A stretch of DNA of 9,539 nt from CAZWVR01 sp964637235 (GCA_964637235.1 CAZWVR010000088.1:1-9539); one strand, 5' to 3'; counted from the first letter of the stretch, positions 1 to 7,517 are shown. Program-made: numbers and translations. Notes: a model not told the origin generated them from the sequence alone.

Positions 1-215
1 CAGAAAATGAAGCAGGCACAATAGGTAGCTATGGTTATGGATATAAATTAGTTAATGAAGGCGATATGTTTGTATTCAAAACACAAGACGGACGCAAAGG
101 CGTACTTCGTGTAGTAGAGCTTTCTAACCCAAATCCTGGTAAAAATGATACAAAACTTACCGCAACAATGAAGTTTGACGTTATTTATCAATTGCCTTCT
201 GCATCTACCAAATAA
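1..215 (+). CDS. 3' end of an unrecognised gene, 70 codons in window
   Basis: The frame beginning at base 3 is open from the left edge to TAA at 213-215 and encodes 70 residues, so this is the C-terminus of a longer protein. The visible part is Gly- and Tyr-rich (SYGYGYK), then has the stretch GDMFVFKTQDGRKGVLRV, and ends in alternating strand-like residues (MKFDVIYQLPSAS). Such a pattern of short beta strands resembles the C-terminal regions of secreted Bacteroidota proteins of unknown function. That is an impression from the pattern, not a family assignment. The coding character is supported by the balanced codon use, a G+C content above that of the next genes (27 of 60 bases in the row 61-120), and the terminator 25 bases after the stop. 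The start and most of the protein lie outside the window. Confidence 0.8.
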   Translation, partial: ENEAGTIGSYGYGYKLVNEGDMFVFKTQDGRKGVLRVVELSNPNPGKNDTKLTATMKFDVIYQLPSASTK

Positions 216-239
216 GAACTAAGAAACTCTAAAAATACA

Positions 240-285
240 GAGGCTGAGCGAGTTTATCATGAACTTTGGCTCAGCCTCTTTTTTT
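240..285 (+). terminator. Rho-independent terminator of the left-edge gene
   Basis: A perfect 10-bp stem (GAGGCTGAGC at 240-249 with GCTCAGCCTC at 269-278) closes a 19-base loop and is followed directly by seven T at 279-285. The loop can extend the stem through AGTT/AACT (251-254 with 262-265). It lies 25 bases after the stop at 215. On the other strand the same hairpin is followed by TGTATTTTTAG, a weaker U-rich tract, so it may also stop transcripts of the phosphatase gene that ends at 515. Confidence 0.92.
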
Positions 286-514
286 ATCTCCACTTTCAAT
301 CTCTCCCTCTATACTTTTAGGTAATAGAAAAAGTATTACAGATTGAAAATTAGAGATTTAGCTTGCCAGCCTTATTATCTTAAAATAGACAATAGAAAAG
401 ATAGCAATATTCCTGTCTATCAAAGAATTAGGAATTTCTTATCGACTAAAATAGCTATGTTAGGGTTCAATTTACAAACTAAATATAAACTGTGAAAAAC
501 CAAGAGCATCAGAA
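286..514. other. Intergenic gap with inverted repeats, no assured gene
   Basis: The gap lies between two convergent genes. It contains a nested inverted repeat at 294-348 and a second pair, ATAGACA at 385-391 with TGTCTAT at 414-420. One + strand frame stays open from 328 to TGA at 493-495 but has no ATG until 445. I see no tRNA-like fold and no clear terminator close to the phosphatase stop at 515. Confidence 0.5.
294..348. repeat. Nested inverted repeat (two-tier hairpin)
   Basis: The outer arms TTTCAATCT (294-302) and AGATTGAAA (340-348) are perfect 9-base complements. Inside them ATACTTTT (311-318) and AAAAGTAT (329-336) form a perfect 8-bp stem with a 10-base loop, separated from the outer stem by an asymmetric internal loop of 8 and 3 bases. 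GTAATA/TATTAC (321-326, 334-339) is a competing inner pairing. There is no T-run after it on either strand, so it is not a standard terminator. The role is unknown; in AT-rich DNA part of it could be chance. Confidence 0.5.
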
Positions 515-3500
515 TTAAACTTTTAATCCTACGATAGTTATGTCATCAATCTGACTAAAACTTCCTTTCCATTCATAAAAAGTAGTAATAAGTAAATCTT
601 TCTGATCTTTCAAAGGTAAATCCTGAATCATTGAAAGAAGTTTTTTAAAATTACCATAATTAAATTTTCTAAAATGTTTGCCACCTAATTGGTCATAATA
701 ACCATCAGAAAAAAGATAAAAAGTATCACCTTTCTGAATTTCAATCCATTTATTGGAGAAAGGCACATTGTTTTTTCTGCTATATCCCACTGGCATTTTA
801 TCAGCCTGCAATATAATCAGATTATTATCTCTAAATATAAACAAAGGATTATAAGCCCCAGCGAAATTTACCTTATTATTCTCAAAGTCGAATATAGCCA
901 AAGCTATATCCATACCATCACGAATTTGGTTATCCTCTTTTTCTTGGAGTGCTATAATGATATTTTCTCTAAGAGTATTTAATAAATCTGCTGCTGAAAC
1001 CTCTGGCTTATAATTAAGAATCTCATTAAGGAAGGCAATTCCTAACATGCTAAGGAAAGCCCCCGGAACACCATGCCCAGTACAATCAGCCACTGCTACA
1101 AGCAATTTATTATTAAAAAGTTTAAACCAATAAAAATCTCCGGAGACAATATCCTTAGGCATTGATATAATAAAATATTCAGAGAAGTAAGTTTTTAATA
1201 TATCATCAGTGGGTAGCATAGCTGTTTGTATACGCCTAGCATAATTTATACTCTGTGTAATATATTCATGTTGCTTTTTAATTTCATCCCTTTGGCGTTT
1301 TATTTCTTCATTTTGTTTTCTTACTATCTCATTTTGTCTGCTTATTTCTTCATTTTTAGCCTTTAATATTTCATTCTGTTTTCGAATTTGTGCTGTTCTT
1401 TCTCTTACCTTTTCCTCTAATATTCGATTTTCGCGTTCTAATCTCTTTGTTCTCAAATAAGCGAAAAAAGCAATTAAAAATATTAAAAATAATACAAAAA
1501 GCGCTTGAAACCATATATTCTTATAAAAAGGAGGTCTTATGACAATTGTAATTATATAAGGGTGACTCAATAAATCAAAAACATTTTTAGCCCGTATATA
1601 AACCAAATATTTACCATCGCTTAAACCTGTAAGTTCAATATAAGGCTTACTAAACCACTCACTCCATTGATCTGGCTCATTTACAGAATGTTTAATCTGA
1701 TATTGGAATAAAATTCCATTGTTTTTTATTAAAAATGGAGATGTTAAGAAAATTTTAATTTTTCCACGTTGTTTATATGTAATTCTCACTGTATCAGAAT
1801 AAAATATCAGACTATCTCCAATAGTTATTTTTTCAACAAATATGTTAGGTTCTTTCTGTTGAATTATATTTTGAGGTTTTAATTTGTAAATACGGTTGTA
1901 TTTATCTACAACCCATAAATTATTAGCCTCATCCACTCGCAGATTAGTAATATTTTCAAAAAGATTCAAATATTTAATTCGTATAGAATCTACACTAATA
2001 GCACCCAAGTAATACCATCTACCGTACTCTTTATACCATGCAATATTATACTGCGAACTAATAAAATTCATATTGGGAATACCATGCTTATCAAACTTTT
2101 TAACTGTTGCAAAAGTATCTAACTTTGGCATATAGCGATATACACCTTCTGAAGTCAAAAATAAAAGTCTATGCGAATGCCTCAGGTATATTATTTTAAC
2201 AGGATCTAAAAATACAGGACTAATAGAATAATAAGCAATTTTGTTCCTATTTTTCAAAGAAATTTTATATACAAATCCCTGCGTACCCAACCATAAAGAA
2301 GTATCTGTTTCTACCAGAGATATAATTTCATCATTTAAAGTTTTTGCTGAAATAATCAAATGAGGTTTTATATTCTTATCCGTCAAATTCAGGAATTTAA
2401 GTCCCTCATTATCTTGAAAATAAATGCCCTGTTTATTATTGGTGATAAAAATCTGAGAAATAAAGCCCTTATATACTAACTTTGCGGAAAAATTATCTAT
2501 TTTATAAATACCATTTATAGTTGCTAAAAATATTGAGGAATTAAAACGAAATAGCTTACGAGGAGTTCCTTTTATATCAGAAATTTTTTTATAATAAAAG
2601 AATGGAAAAACAGACTTTTGCTTCTTTATTTTTATTCTTTTTCTCTTGATTATTCTATGCTTTATAACTACTTGATTATTAAGACTATCTGTTTTTACCG
2701 TATCAGTTTTTTGAACACTAACAGATAAAGTTTCTGGCTGTTGCTTATTTTTTTTCTTTTTCCTTTTAAACCAACTAACTATCTTGCTAAAAAAAGAGCG
2801 CTTTTGTTTTCTCTGTTCTTGGATATTTTGAGGTTGCAAATTAACATCAGGCTGCTGAGAAGTTTCTATAGAACTGGAAGTCCGAACAGCAACATTATTC
2901 TGATTCTGAATTATTTTTTGAACTTCTGTTGTTACTGTCTTTATTTCCCTTTGGGAATAAGTCTTTGTTAAATAATACAAGCCATTTGAGGTCATCACAT
3001 ATAAGACAGAATTATAATACAAAGTACTTAATACCCTCCCTTGCAAGCCGATGTAATTATAATTTATCAATGGTAATGATAAATCAAATCGTGTCAAACC
3101 AAACTTATGAGCAATCCATAAACCATTGTCTTTGTCCAGAAATACATTATAAATTTCATTATCGGGTAAGCCATTATTTATATTTAAAAGGAGTATAGGT
3201 TTGGATGAATTTTTATCTATAATTATAGCACCATTTGTAAGTGTAAGAATAATCATATACTTTTCAGAAAGATTGACACCATTATATATAAAGCTATTTT
3301 TTATATAATTACGCTTTTCTTTAAAAAAAGATTTTAAAGTTTTACCATCGTATATATATAAACTGTCATTATTTGTGGCAAATATTGTTTTTTTCCCAAA
3401 AGGTAAAGAAAATAAAATGTCAAAATTCTGGGATAATGGAAAAACATTTAAATGCTCAATATTTTGTTTACTGAGTTTATAAAAACCGGAATTTTTCTTA

Positions 3501-4051
3501 AAGACATATATCTGCCCATTGAGCTTAATAATTCCACCAAGATTAAGATTTTGCGAATTAATTAAGGAATAATCAAAAACATCGTTTCTGTCAATACGAC
3601 AGATAAATCCATTTGTATATATATATAAGTCTGTATCAGTAGTAAGGATTTGAATATTTGAAGGGAAAATTCGGATATTTTTAACTATTTCAATAATACT
3701 ATCAGCTTTTATAGGACTAATCAGAGAAATTGAATTATTGCATATTACAAAGATATTTTTGGTAAGAGTATCTCTAAATAACTTTAAAGGAACACCAGAA
3801 GTTGGTATAAATTTCCAAGTAATACCATCAAAAATATAAATACCCTTTCGAGTGGCAAAATACATTTTACCAATATCATCTTGCGTTATAGAAAAAACTA
3901 TATGTCCAAAAGAATTATTTATTAAAAATTGAGAGGAATAAGGGATACCTTCAAGATCTATTGGTTTTTTAGACAGATTCTGTTTATTATCTATAAAAGG
4001 AATAGAAGCAGAAACAAACAGGAGTAGAATAAATAAATATTTCAGTTTCAT
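515..4051 (-). CDS. Transmembrane beta-propeller/Y_Y_Y sensor with SpoIIE-type PP2C phosphatase
   Basis: This 1178-residue protein should sense a periplasmic signal and dephosphorylate a cytoplasmic Ser/Thr-phosphorylated regulator; the substrate is unknown. An N-terminal signal peptide (about 1-20) is followed by Reg_prop-like propeller blades, for example DNGLWIAHKFGLTRFD before residue 330. A low-complexity basic linker spans about 374-479, more blades follow, and then a Y_Y_Y domain (about 770-838). One membrane helix (about 846-866) leads to a coiled coil with six exact heptads (890-931), the IQTAMLP linker, and the phosphatase domain. The metal-binding acids are present: D972 in GDFYW, D989 in ADCTGHG, D1116 in SDGYYDQ, D1169/D1170 in DDIT. 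The usual partner of Reg_prop/Y_Y_Y modules is a histidine kinase, but no H-box or ATPase domain is present. The ATG is two bases after the serpin stop, so the genes are almost certainly co-transcribed. Family assignment is firm, role inferred. Confidence 0.95.
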   Translation of the reverse strand: MKLKYLFILLLFVSASIPFIDNKQNLSKKPIDLEGIPYSSQFLINNSFGHIVFSITQDDIGKMYFATRKGIYIFDGITWKFIPTSGVPLKLFRDTLTKNIFVICNNSISLISPIKADSIIEIVKNIRIFPSNIQILTTDTDLYIYTNGFICRIDRNDVFDYSLINSQNLNLGGIIKLNGQIYVFKKNSGFYKLSKQNIEHLNVFPLSQNFDILFSLPFGKKTIFATNNDSLYIYDGKTLKSFFKEKRNYIKNSFIYNGVNLSEKYMIILTLTNGAIIIDKNSSKPILLLNINNGLPDNEIYNVFLDKDNGLWIAHKFGLTRFDLSLPLINYNYIGLQGRVLSTLYYNSVLYVMTSNGLYYLTKTYSQREIKTVTTEVQKIIQNQNNVAVRTSSSIETSQQPDVNLQPQNIQEQRKQKRSFFSKIVSWFKRKKKKNKQQPETLSVSVQKTDTVKTDSLNNQVVIKHRIIKRKRIKIKKQKSVFPFFYYKKISDIKGTPRKLFRFNSSIFLATINGIYKIDNFSAKLVYKGFISQIFITNNKQGIYFQDNEGLKFLNLTDKNIKPHLIISAKTLNDEIISLVETDTSLWLGTQGFVYKISLKNRNKIAYYSISPVFLDPVKIIYLRHSHRLLFLTSEGVYRYMPKLDTFATVKKFDKHGIPNMNFISSQYNIAWYKEYGRWYYLGAISVDSIRIKYLNLFENITNLRVDEANNLWVVDKYNRIYKLKPQNIIQQKEPNIFVEKITIGDSLIFYSDTVRITYKQRGKIKIFLTSPFLIKNNGILFQYQIKHSVNEPDQWSEWFSKPYIELTGLSDGKYLVYIRAKNVFDLLSHPYIITIVIRPPFYKNIWFQALFVLFLIFLIAFFAYLRTKRLERENRILEEKVRERTAQIRKQNEILKAKNEEISRQNEIVRKQNEEIKRQRDEIKKQHEYITQSINYARRIQTAMLPTDDILKTYFSEYFIISMPKDIVSGDFYWFKLFNNKLLVAVADCTGHGVPGAFLSMLGIAFLNEILNYKPEVSAADLLNTLRENIIIALQEKEDNQIRDGMDIALAIFDFENNKVNFAGAYNPLFIFRDNNLIILQADKMPVGYSRKNNVPFSNKWIEIQKGDTFYLFSDGYYDQLGGKHFRKFNYGNFKKLLSMIQDLPLKDQKDLLITTFYEWKGSFSQIDDITIVGLKV
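1259..1384 (-). repeat. Six in-frame heptad repeats (coiled coil of the phosphatase)
   Basis: Residues 890-931 of the propeller phosphatase are six consecutive 7-residue units: RKQNEIL, KAKNEEI, SRQNEIV, RKQNEEI, KRQRDEI, KKQHEYI. In DNA this is a degenerate 21-base tandem repeat built on TTCATTTTG-like words as read on the + strand. The helix begins about 23 residues after the membrane helix and ends about 33 residues before the phosphatase domain, so it is a likely rigid signalling helix for a dimer. A tandem repeat of this type can expand or contract by whole heptads without breaking the frame. Confidence 0.85.
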
Positions 4052-4053
4052 TG

Positions 4054-5223
4054 TTAATAAATTTCAGGTCTATAAAAATGTCCCATAAATATAATAGAAT
4101 TTGTCTCTTTATTCTTTATTAAAAAGAAAAAAGGATGATTTATATCCATAATAGTAGCACCAGTTTTATCCGCCTCTTTGTATATATCAATCTTTAATGG
4201 AGGTAAATTTTGCACTTCTGAAGTCACAGACAATTTAGTAAAAATCAAAAACTGATTTAAATGTACCAATTTATGTATCATATTCAAAAAATATCCACCC
4301 TTTGAAAATACCGAAAACATAAATTTATTAAGTTTATCGTTCAGCGGAACAGTAGTTTTTATAGTAAATGCCGGTAATAGTAATCTAATTCTTTTTCTTT
4401 GCATTGTGGAAGTCCATAATAAATAATCATCGTATGTAAAAATAGTATCAAAATCTTGAATATCATAATTTTTTTTAGGTAAAATAATCTGCATTGCAAA
4501 ATGACGATCTTTGTATGGCAATTGGATTATTTGAAATTTTTCGCTTTCCGTATATTCAAAATAGTCATCAATAGTATAATATAGGATAGGTTTAGTTTTT
4601 CTACCTTCATTATCAAGTATAAAAGGATGATACACAATTGCAGTAAAAGGATTCTGCCATTGACCTGTAAATTCCGAGGCACTAATTAAAAATAAAGAAA
4701 TATTTTCATCTAAGAAGTCAGGTGTTATTATATCCTCAAAACCTTTATTTTTAAGATATTTATTGATATCGTCAGCTATTTGATTTTTCGATTTAGTAAA
4801 ATCCACAGGTATAAGTGTATCATTAAGTAAAAACTTTATCTGCTGTTTATAAGTTTCAGAAAGTTTATCTCTGAGTGAATCCTCATAAAAAAGACACATC
4901 GCATATTTAAAATGTGTCTGTATAGAATTAAAATTCTTAATTATTTGAATAAGGCGTTTAAAATAAGCACTCTGTAATTTTTTATCATTAGCATAATTAA
5001 AAGTATTAATAACCTGCTTAAAAGTACCGTGAGTTGTTGCATAATATAAAAAGGCAGCTGCATTATATGTAAAATAAGGAGAAAATACTTGATTTTCAGG
5101 TTTATCAATAATCTGTTTATAAAAAGAAAATGTCCAATGATTATAATTATCAAAAAAGGCTGAATAATCCTGAGCAAATACGTAAAACGGCAAAATAAAA
5201 ATAATTAGTATGAAACGCTTCAT
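4054..5223 (-). CDS. Secreted serpin-fold protein with shortened reactive-centre loop
   Basis: This is a 389-residue serpin-family protein, close to the usual length of a serpin core. ATG at 5221-5223 is chosen over an upstream TTG (5250) because it begins directly with a signal peptide, MKRFILIIFILPFYVFA, cut before Q18. Serpin landmarks in order are: NQVFSPYFTYNAAAF (44-56, helix B), a KGFEDIITPDF-like helix F/strand 3A region, LISASEFTGQW (179-189, equal to the family's VNAxYFKGxW), ILPKK, LLPAFTIKTTVPLNDKL, and the closing HPFFFLIKN...IIFMGHFYRPE (from 363). The shutter Asn is Ser181. The hinge, normally EEGTEAAAAT, reads KEADKTGAT (349-357). Only about four residues separate it from NHPF, against about sixteen in alpha-1-antitrypsin, so the cleavable bait segment is missing. 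Inhibition by trapping is therefore unlikely. It is the first gene of a two-gene unit with the propeller phosphatase. The fold is assured; a role as sensor partner is inference. Confidence 0.9.
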   Translation of the reverse strand: MKRFILIIFILPFYVFAQDYSAFFDNYNHWTFSFYKQIIDKPENQVFSPYFTYNAAAFLYYATTHGTFKQVINTFNYANDKKLQSAYFKRLIQIIKNFNSIQTHFKYAMCLFYEDSLRDKLSETYKQQIKFLLNDTLIPVDFTKSKNQIADDINKYLKNKGFEDIITPDFLDENISLFLISASEFTGQWQNPFTAIVYHPFILDNEGRKTKPILYYTIDDYFEYTESEKFQIIQLPYKDRHFAMQIILPKKNYDIQDFDTIFTYDDYLLWTSTMQRKRIRLLLPAFTIKTTVPLNDKLNKFMFSVFSKGGYFLNMIHKLVHLNQFLIFTKLSVTSEVQNLPPLKIDIYKEADKTGATIMDINHPFFFLIKNKETNSIIFMGHFYRPEIY

Positions 5224-5247
5224 TACTTTGTTTTTAATATGAAAAAT

Positions 5248-5256
5248 CAAAAAATA
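5248..5256 (-). promoter_or_regulatory. Possible -7 element for the serpin/phosphatase unit
   Basis: Read on the - strand, 5256-5248 is TATTTTTTG, which has one base too many to fit the Bacteroidota -7 consensus TAnnTTTG. It would give a transcript starting near 5241, about 18 bases before the ATG at 5223. No good TTTG -33 box is seen at the right distance upstream, so this is weak. The A/T-rich leader shows no Shine-Dalgarno sequence, as is usual in the phylum. Confidence 0.3.
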
Positions 5257-5304
5257 TGCCGAGGAAAATTCTATAACTTTTTAACATAACAATAAAATAG
5301 CTTT

Positions 5305-5336
5305 CTTGGTTAAATAAAATTTTCGTTTTATCTTTG
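5305..5336 (+). promoter_or_regulatory. Bacteroidota-type promoter of the TPR phosphatase
   Basis: TATCTTTG at 5329-5336 matches the -7 consensus TAnnTTTG exactly. CTTG at 5305-5308, one base off the -33 box TTTG, lies 20 bases upstream. Transcription would start near 5343 and leave a leader of only about 13 bases (CTACAAACAAACAAG-like) before the ATG at 5356, with no Shine-Dalgarno sequence. Confidence 0.7.
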
Positions 5337-5355
5337 GTTTCTACAAACAAACAAG

Positions 5356-7509
5356 ATGAAAAGAATTTTACTTATATACCTTATTCTTTTTTCAATAGAA
5401 CTTTTTGCTCAAAATAATCAGATTGATAGCTTATTAAAATTATTACCCCAAGCAGATACAAAAACAAAAATATCATTATATTTCAAACTTATAGAAATTA
5501 GTAATATAAAACAAAAAAGTAAATATATCACGGAGGCAGAAAATATCATAAAAAAACTCCCCTCATCAGCAGAAAAATTTGATTATACATTGAAATTAGC
5601 AAATTACTATATCAAAGACAATCAAAAATATAAAGCTTTTAATTTATATCAATATTCAAAAACAATTGCAGATTATTTAAATAATGACTCTTTAAAAGCC
5701 GTAGTTTATCATAGATTGGGCAATTTATACATTTTCACCTATAATTATGATTCTGCTTTAATAATGTATCAAAAATCTTTGGATATACGAGAGAAAATCC
5801 ACGATATTTCAGGTATTGCAGCTATAAACAATAACATAGGGACAGTTTACTGGAATTTAGAAGACTATAATAGCGCTTTAACTTACTATAAAAAAGCCTT
5901 ACAATATTATCAAAAACTTAAAGACAGCAATGATATCCGTCTATCATACAATAATATAGGAGCCTCTTTCTATGCAATAAATAAATTAGACTCCGCAAAA
6001 GTATACTATCAGAAAGCTTTAAGAATAGCAAAGAAATTAAAGATAGCAGATGCAATAGCAACATTATATAATAATTTAGGTAGCTTAGCTGATAAGAAAA
6101 AAAAACACAGAAAAGCTATTGCCTTATTTTTAAAATCAAGAAAATATACAAATGCGAATTCTTATAAAGACTTAACTAACATATATATTAATTTAGCAAA
6201 TGAATATTTAATATTAAATAGATTGGATAGTGCAAAATTATATTTAGATAGTGCATATATACTTTCAAAAAAATATAAAATATATGATAAACTCTATAAA
6301 ACAGAATTTTTCATCGCACAATATTATAATAAATTAAAACAATATGATTCTGCCTATATATATTTATTAAAATACATTGCTCTGAAAGATTCTATAAAAG
6401 GTATAACTATTCAAGAATATATAAGAAAACTTGAAACGAAATATGAAACACAAAAGAAAGAGAAAGAATTATATATACAAAAACTGAAATATGATCAAGA
6501 AAAGCAAAAAAATAGACTTCTTACAATATTTTCAGTTATATTTATTATTTTGATAATCATACTACTTATGTTAATTCGAAAGATGAGACATCAAAATATA
6601 AAACTAAAACAACAGAAAGCAGAAATATTACAACAGAAAGAAGAAATTTTAACCCAAGCAGAACAACTTAAGCAAGCTTTTGATAATATAGAAAAACAAA
6701 ACAAAATAATTAAAGAAGTTAATAAACAACTTAAAGATAGTATAGAAGCTGCACAACAGATACAAGCAGCAATGCTTCCCTTCAAAGAAACGTATGAAAA
6801 ATATTTTGAAACATTTATAATATATATGCCTAAGGACATAGTTTCTGGAGATTTTTACTGGTTTTCAAGATACTATATTGAACATCAAGGGCATAAATAT
6901 TTATATGCAGCAGTAGCAGACTGTACCGGACATGGGGTACCAGGAGCATTTATGTCAATGATAGGATTCAGAATGTTTGACGATTTAATCTATACCAGAA
7001 AAATAATATCACCTGCGGAATTTCTGGAAGAACTGGACAAACTTATTAAATATGCTCTAAAACAAGATATTAGCGAAAACAAAGATGGTATGGACGTTGC
7101 CATTGTCAGATTTGAAAAATTACCTGAGGATAAAATAGATGTAGTTTTTGCAGGAGCAAAAAGAGATTTAATATATTACGATCCTTTTGAGAAAAAACTA
7201 GCCCAAATAAAAGCTACAAGGCGCTCAATAGGAGGAGGTATAAGCAAAGCTAAACTAATACCATTTGAAAATAAACAATTTATCGCATCCAAGGAAACTA
7301 TATTTTATATGTACTCAGATGGTTTTACTGACCAAAATAATGCTCAAAGACATAGATTTGGAAGCCATAGATTACTTGAAATTCTGCAAGAAATTGCACA
7401 TCTTCCTTTAGAAAACCAAAAACAAATATTAGAAACAACATTAAAAAACTGGATGCGCGGAACTTTTCAACGCGATGACATAACATTCATCGGTCTAAAA
7501 CTTAAATAG
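5356..7509 (+). CDS. Transmembrane TPR sensor with SpoIIE-type PP2C phosphatase
   Basis: This 717-residue membrane phosphatase has the same plan as the propeller phosphatase but a TPR sensor. The signal peptide MKRILLIYLILFSIELFAQ is followed by about six or seven tetratricopeptide repeats (about 76-345). Clear units are HRLGNLYIFTYNYDSALIMY, NNIGTVYWNLEDYNSALTYY and NNIGASFYAINKLDSAKVYY. Then come a charged helix (about 352-387), one membrane helix (about 388-407), a coiled coil rich in QQKAEIL/QQKEEIL heptads, the IQAAMLP linker, and the phosphatase domain. Metal-binding acids are present: D499 in GDFYW, D522 in ADCTGHG, D655 in SDGFTDQ, D707/D708 in RDDIT. The topology puts the TPRs in the periplasm, likely binding a protein or peptide. 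The output is probably dephosphorylation of a STAS-type or similar regulator, as in RsbU, but none is encoded nearby. It is divergent from the serpin unit, and mgsA follows after eight bases. Confidence 0.95.
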   Translation: MKRILLIYLILFSIELFAQNNQIDSLLKLLPQADTKTKISLYFKLIEISNIKQKSKYITEAENIIKKLPSSAEKFDYTLKLANYYIKDNQKYKAFNLYQYSKTIADYLNNDSLKAVVYHRLGNLYIFTYNYDSALIMYQKSLDIREKIHDISGIAAINNNIGTVYWNLEDYNSALTYYKKALQYYQKLKDSNDIRLSYNNIGASFYAINKLDSAKVYYQKALRIAKKLKIADAIATLYNNLGSLADKKKKHRKAIALFLKSRKYTNANSYKDLTNIYINLANEYLILNRLDSAKLYLDSAYILSKKYKIYDKLYKTEFFIAQYYNKLKQYDSAYIYLLKYIALKDSIKGITIQEYIRKLETKYETQKKEKELYIQKLKYDQEKQKNRLLTIFSVIFIILIIILLMLIRKMRHQNIKLKQQKAEILQQKEEILTQAEQLKQAFDNIEKQNKIIKEVNKQLKDSIEAAQQIQAAMLPFKETYEKYFETFIIYMPKDIVSGDFYWFSRYYIEHQGHKYLYAAVADCTGHGVPGAFMSMIGFRMFDDLIYTRKIISPAEFLEELDKLIKYALKQDISENKDGMDVAIVRFEKLPEDKIDVVFAGAKRDLIYYDPFEKKLAQIKATRRSIGGGISKAKLIPFENKQFIASKETIFYMYSDGFTDQNNAQRHRFGSHRLLEILQEIAHLPLENQKQILETTLKNWMRGTFQRDDITFIGLKLK

Positions 7510-7517
7510 ATATAACT

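Noticed and set aside
689..3198. Open frames on the + strand at 689-982, 2741-2971 and 2929-3198
   Set aside because: They lie opposite the propeller phosphatase, whose full domain set is intact. Their translations are low-complexity and show no known motif.
515..4051. Hybrid two-component histidine kinase (HTCS type)
   Set aside because: Reg_prop and Y_Y_Y domains suggest it, but after the membrane helix there is no phospho-accepting His box, ATPase, receiver or AraC domain; the C-terminus is clearly SpoIIE/PP2C.
4941..5177. A - strand open frame in another phase of the serpin gene
   Set aside because: It overlaps a well-supported serpin; its translation is almost only Leu and Ile with no family features.
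5224..5250. TTG start at 5250 for the serpin, adding nine residues
   Set aside because: The extension IFHIKNKV puts extra residues before a good signal peptide, TTG starts are unusual, and ATG at 5223 begins exactly at the signal peptide.
6591..6839. A - strand open frame rich in Cys and Ser
   Set aside because: It is the complement of the coiled-coil segment of the TPR phosphatase, where Gln/Lys/Glu codons read backwards as Cys, Leu, Phe and Ser codons.
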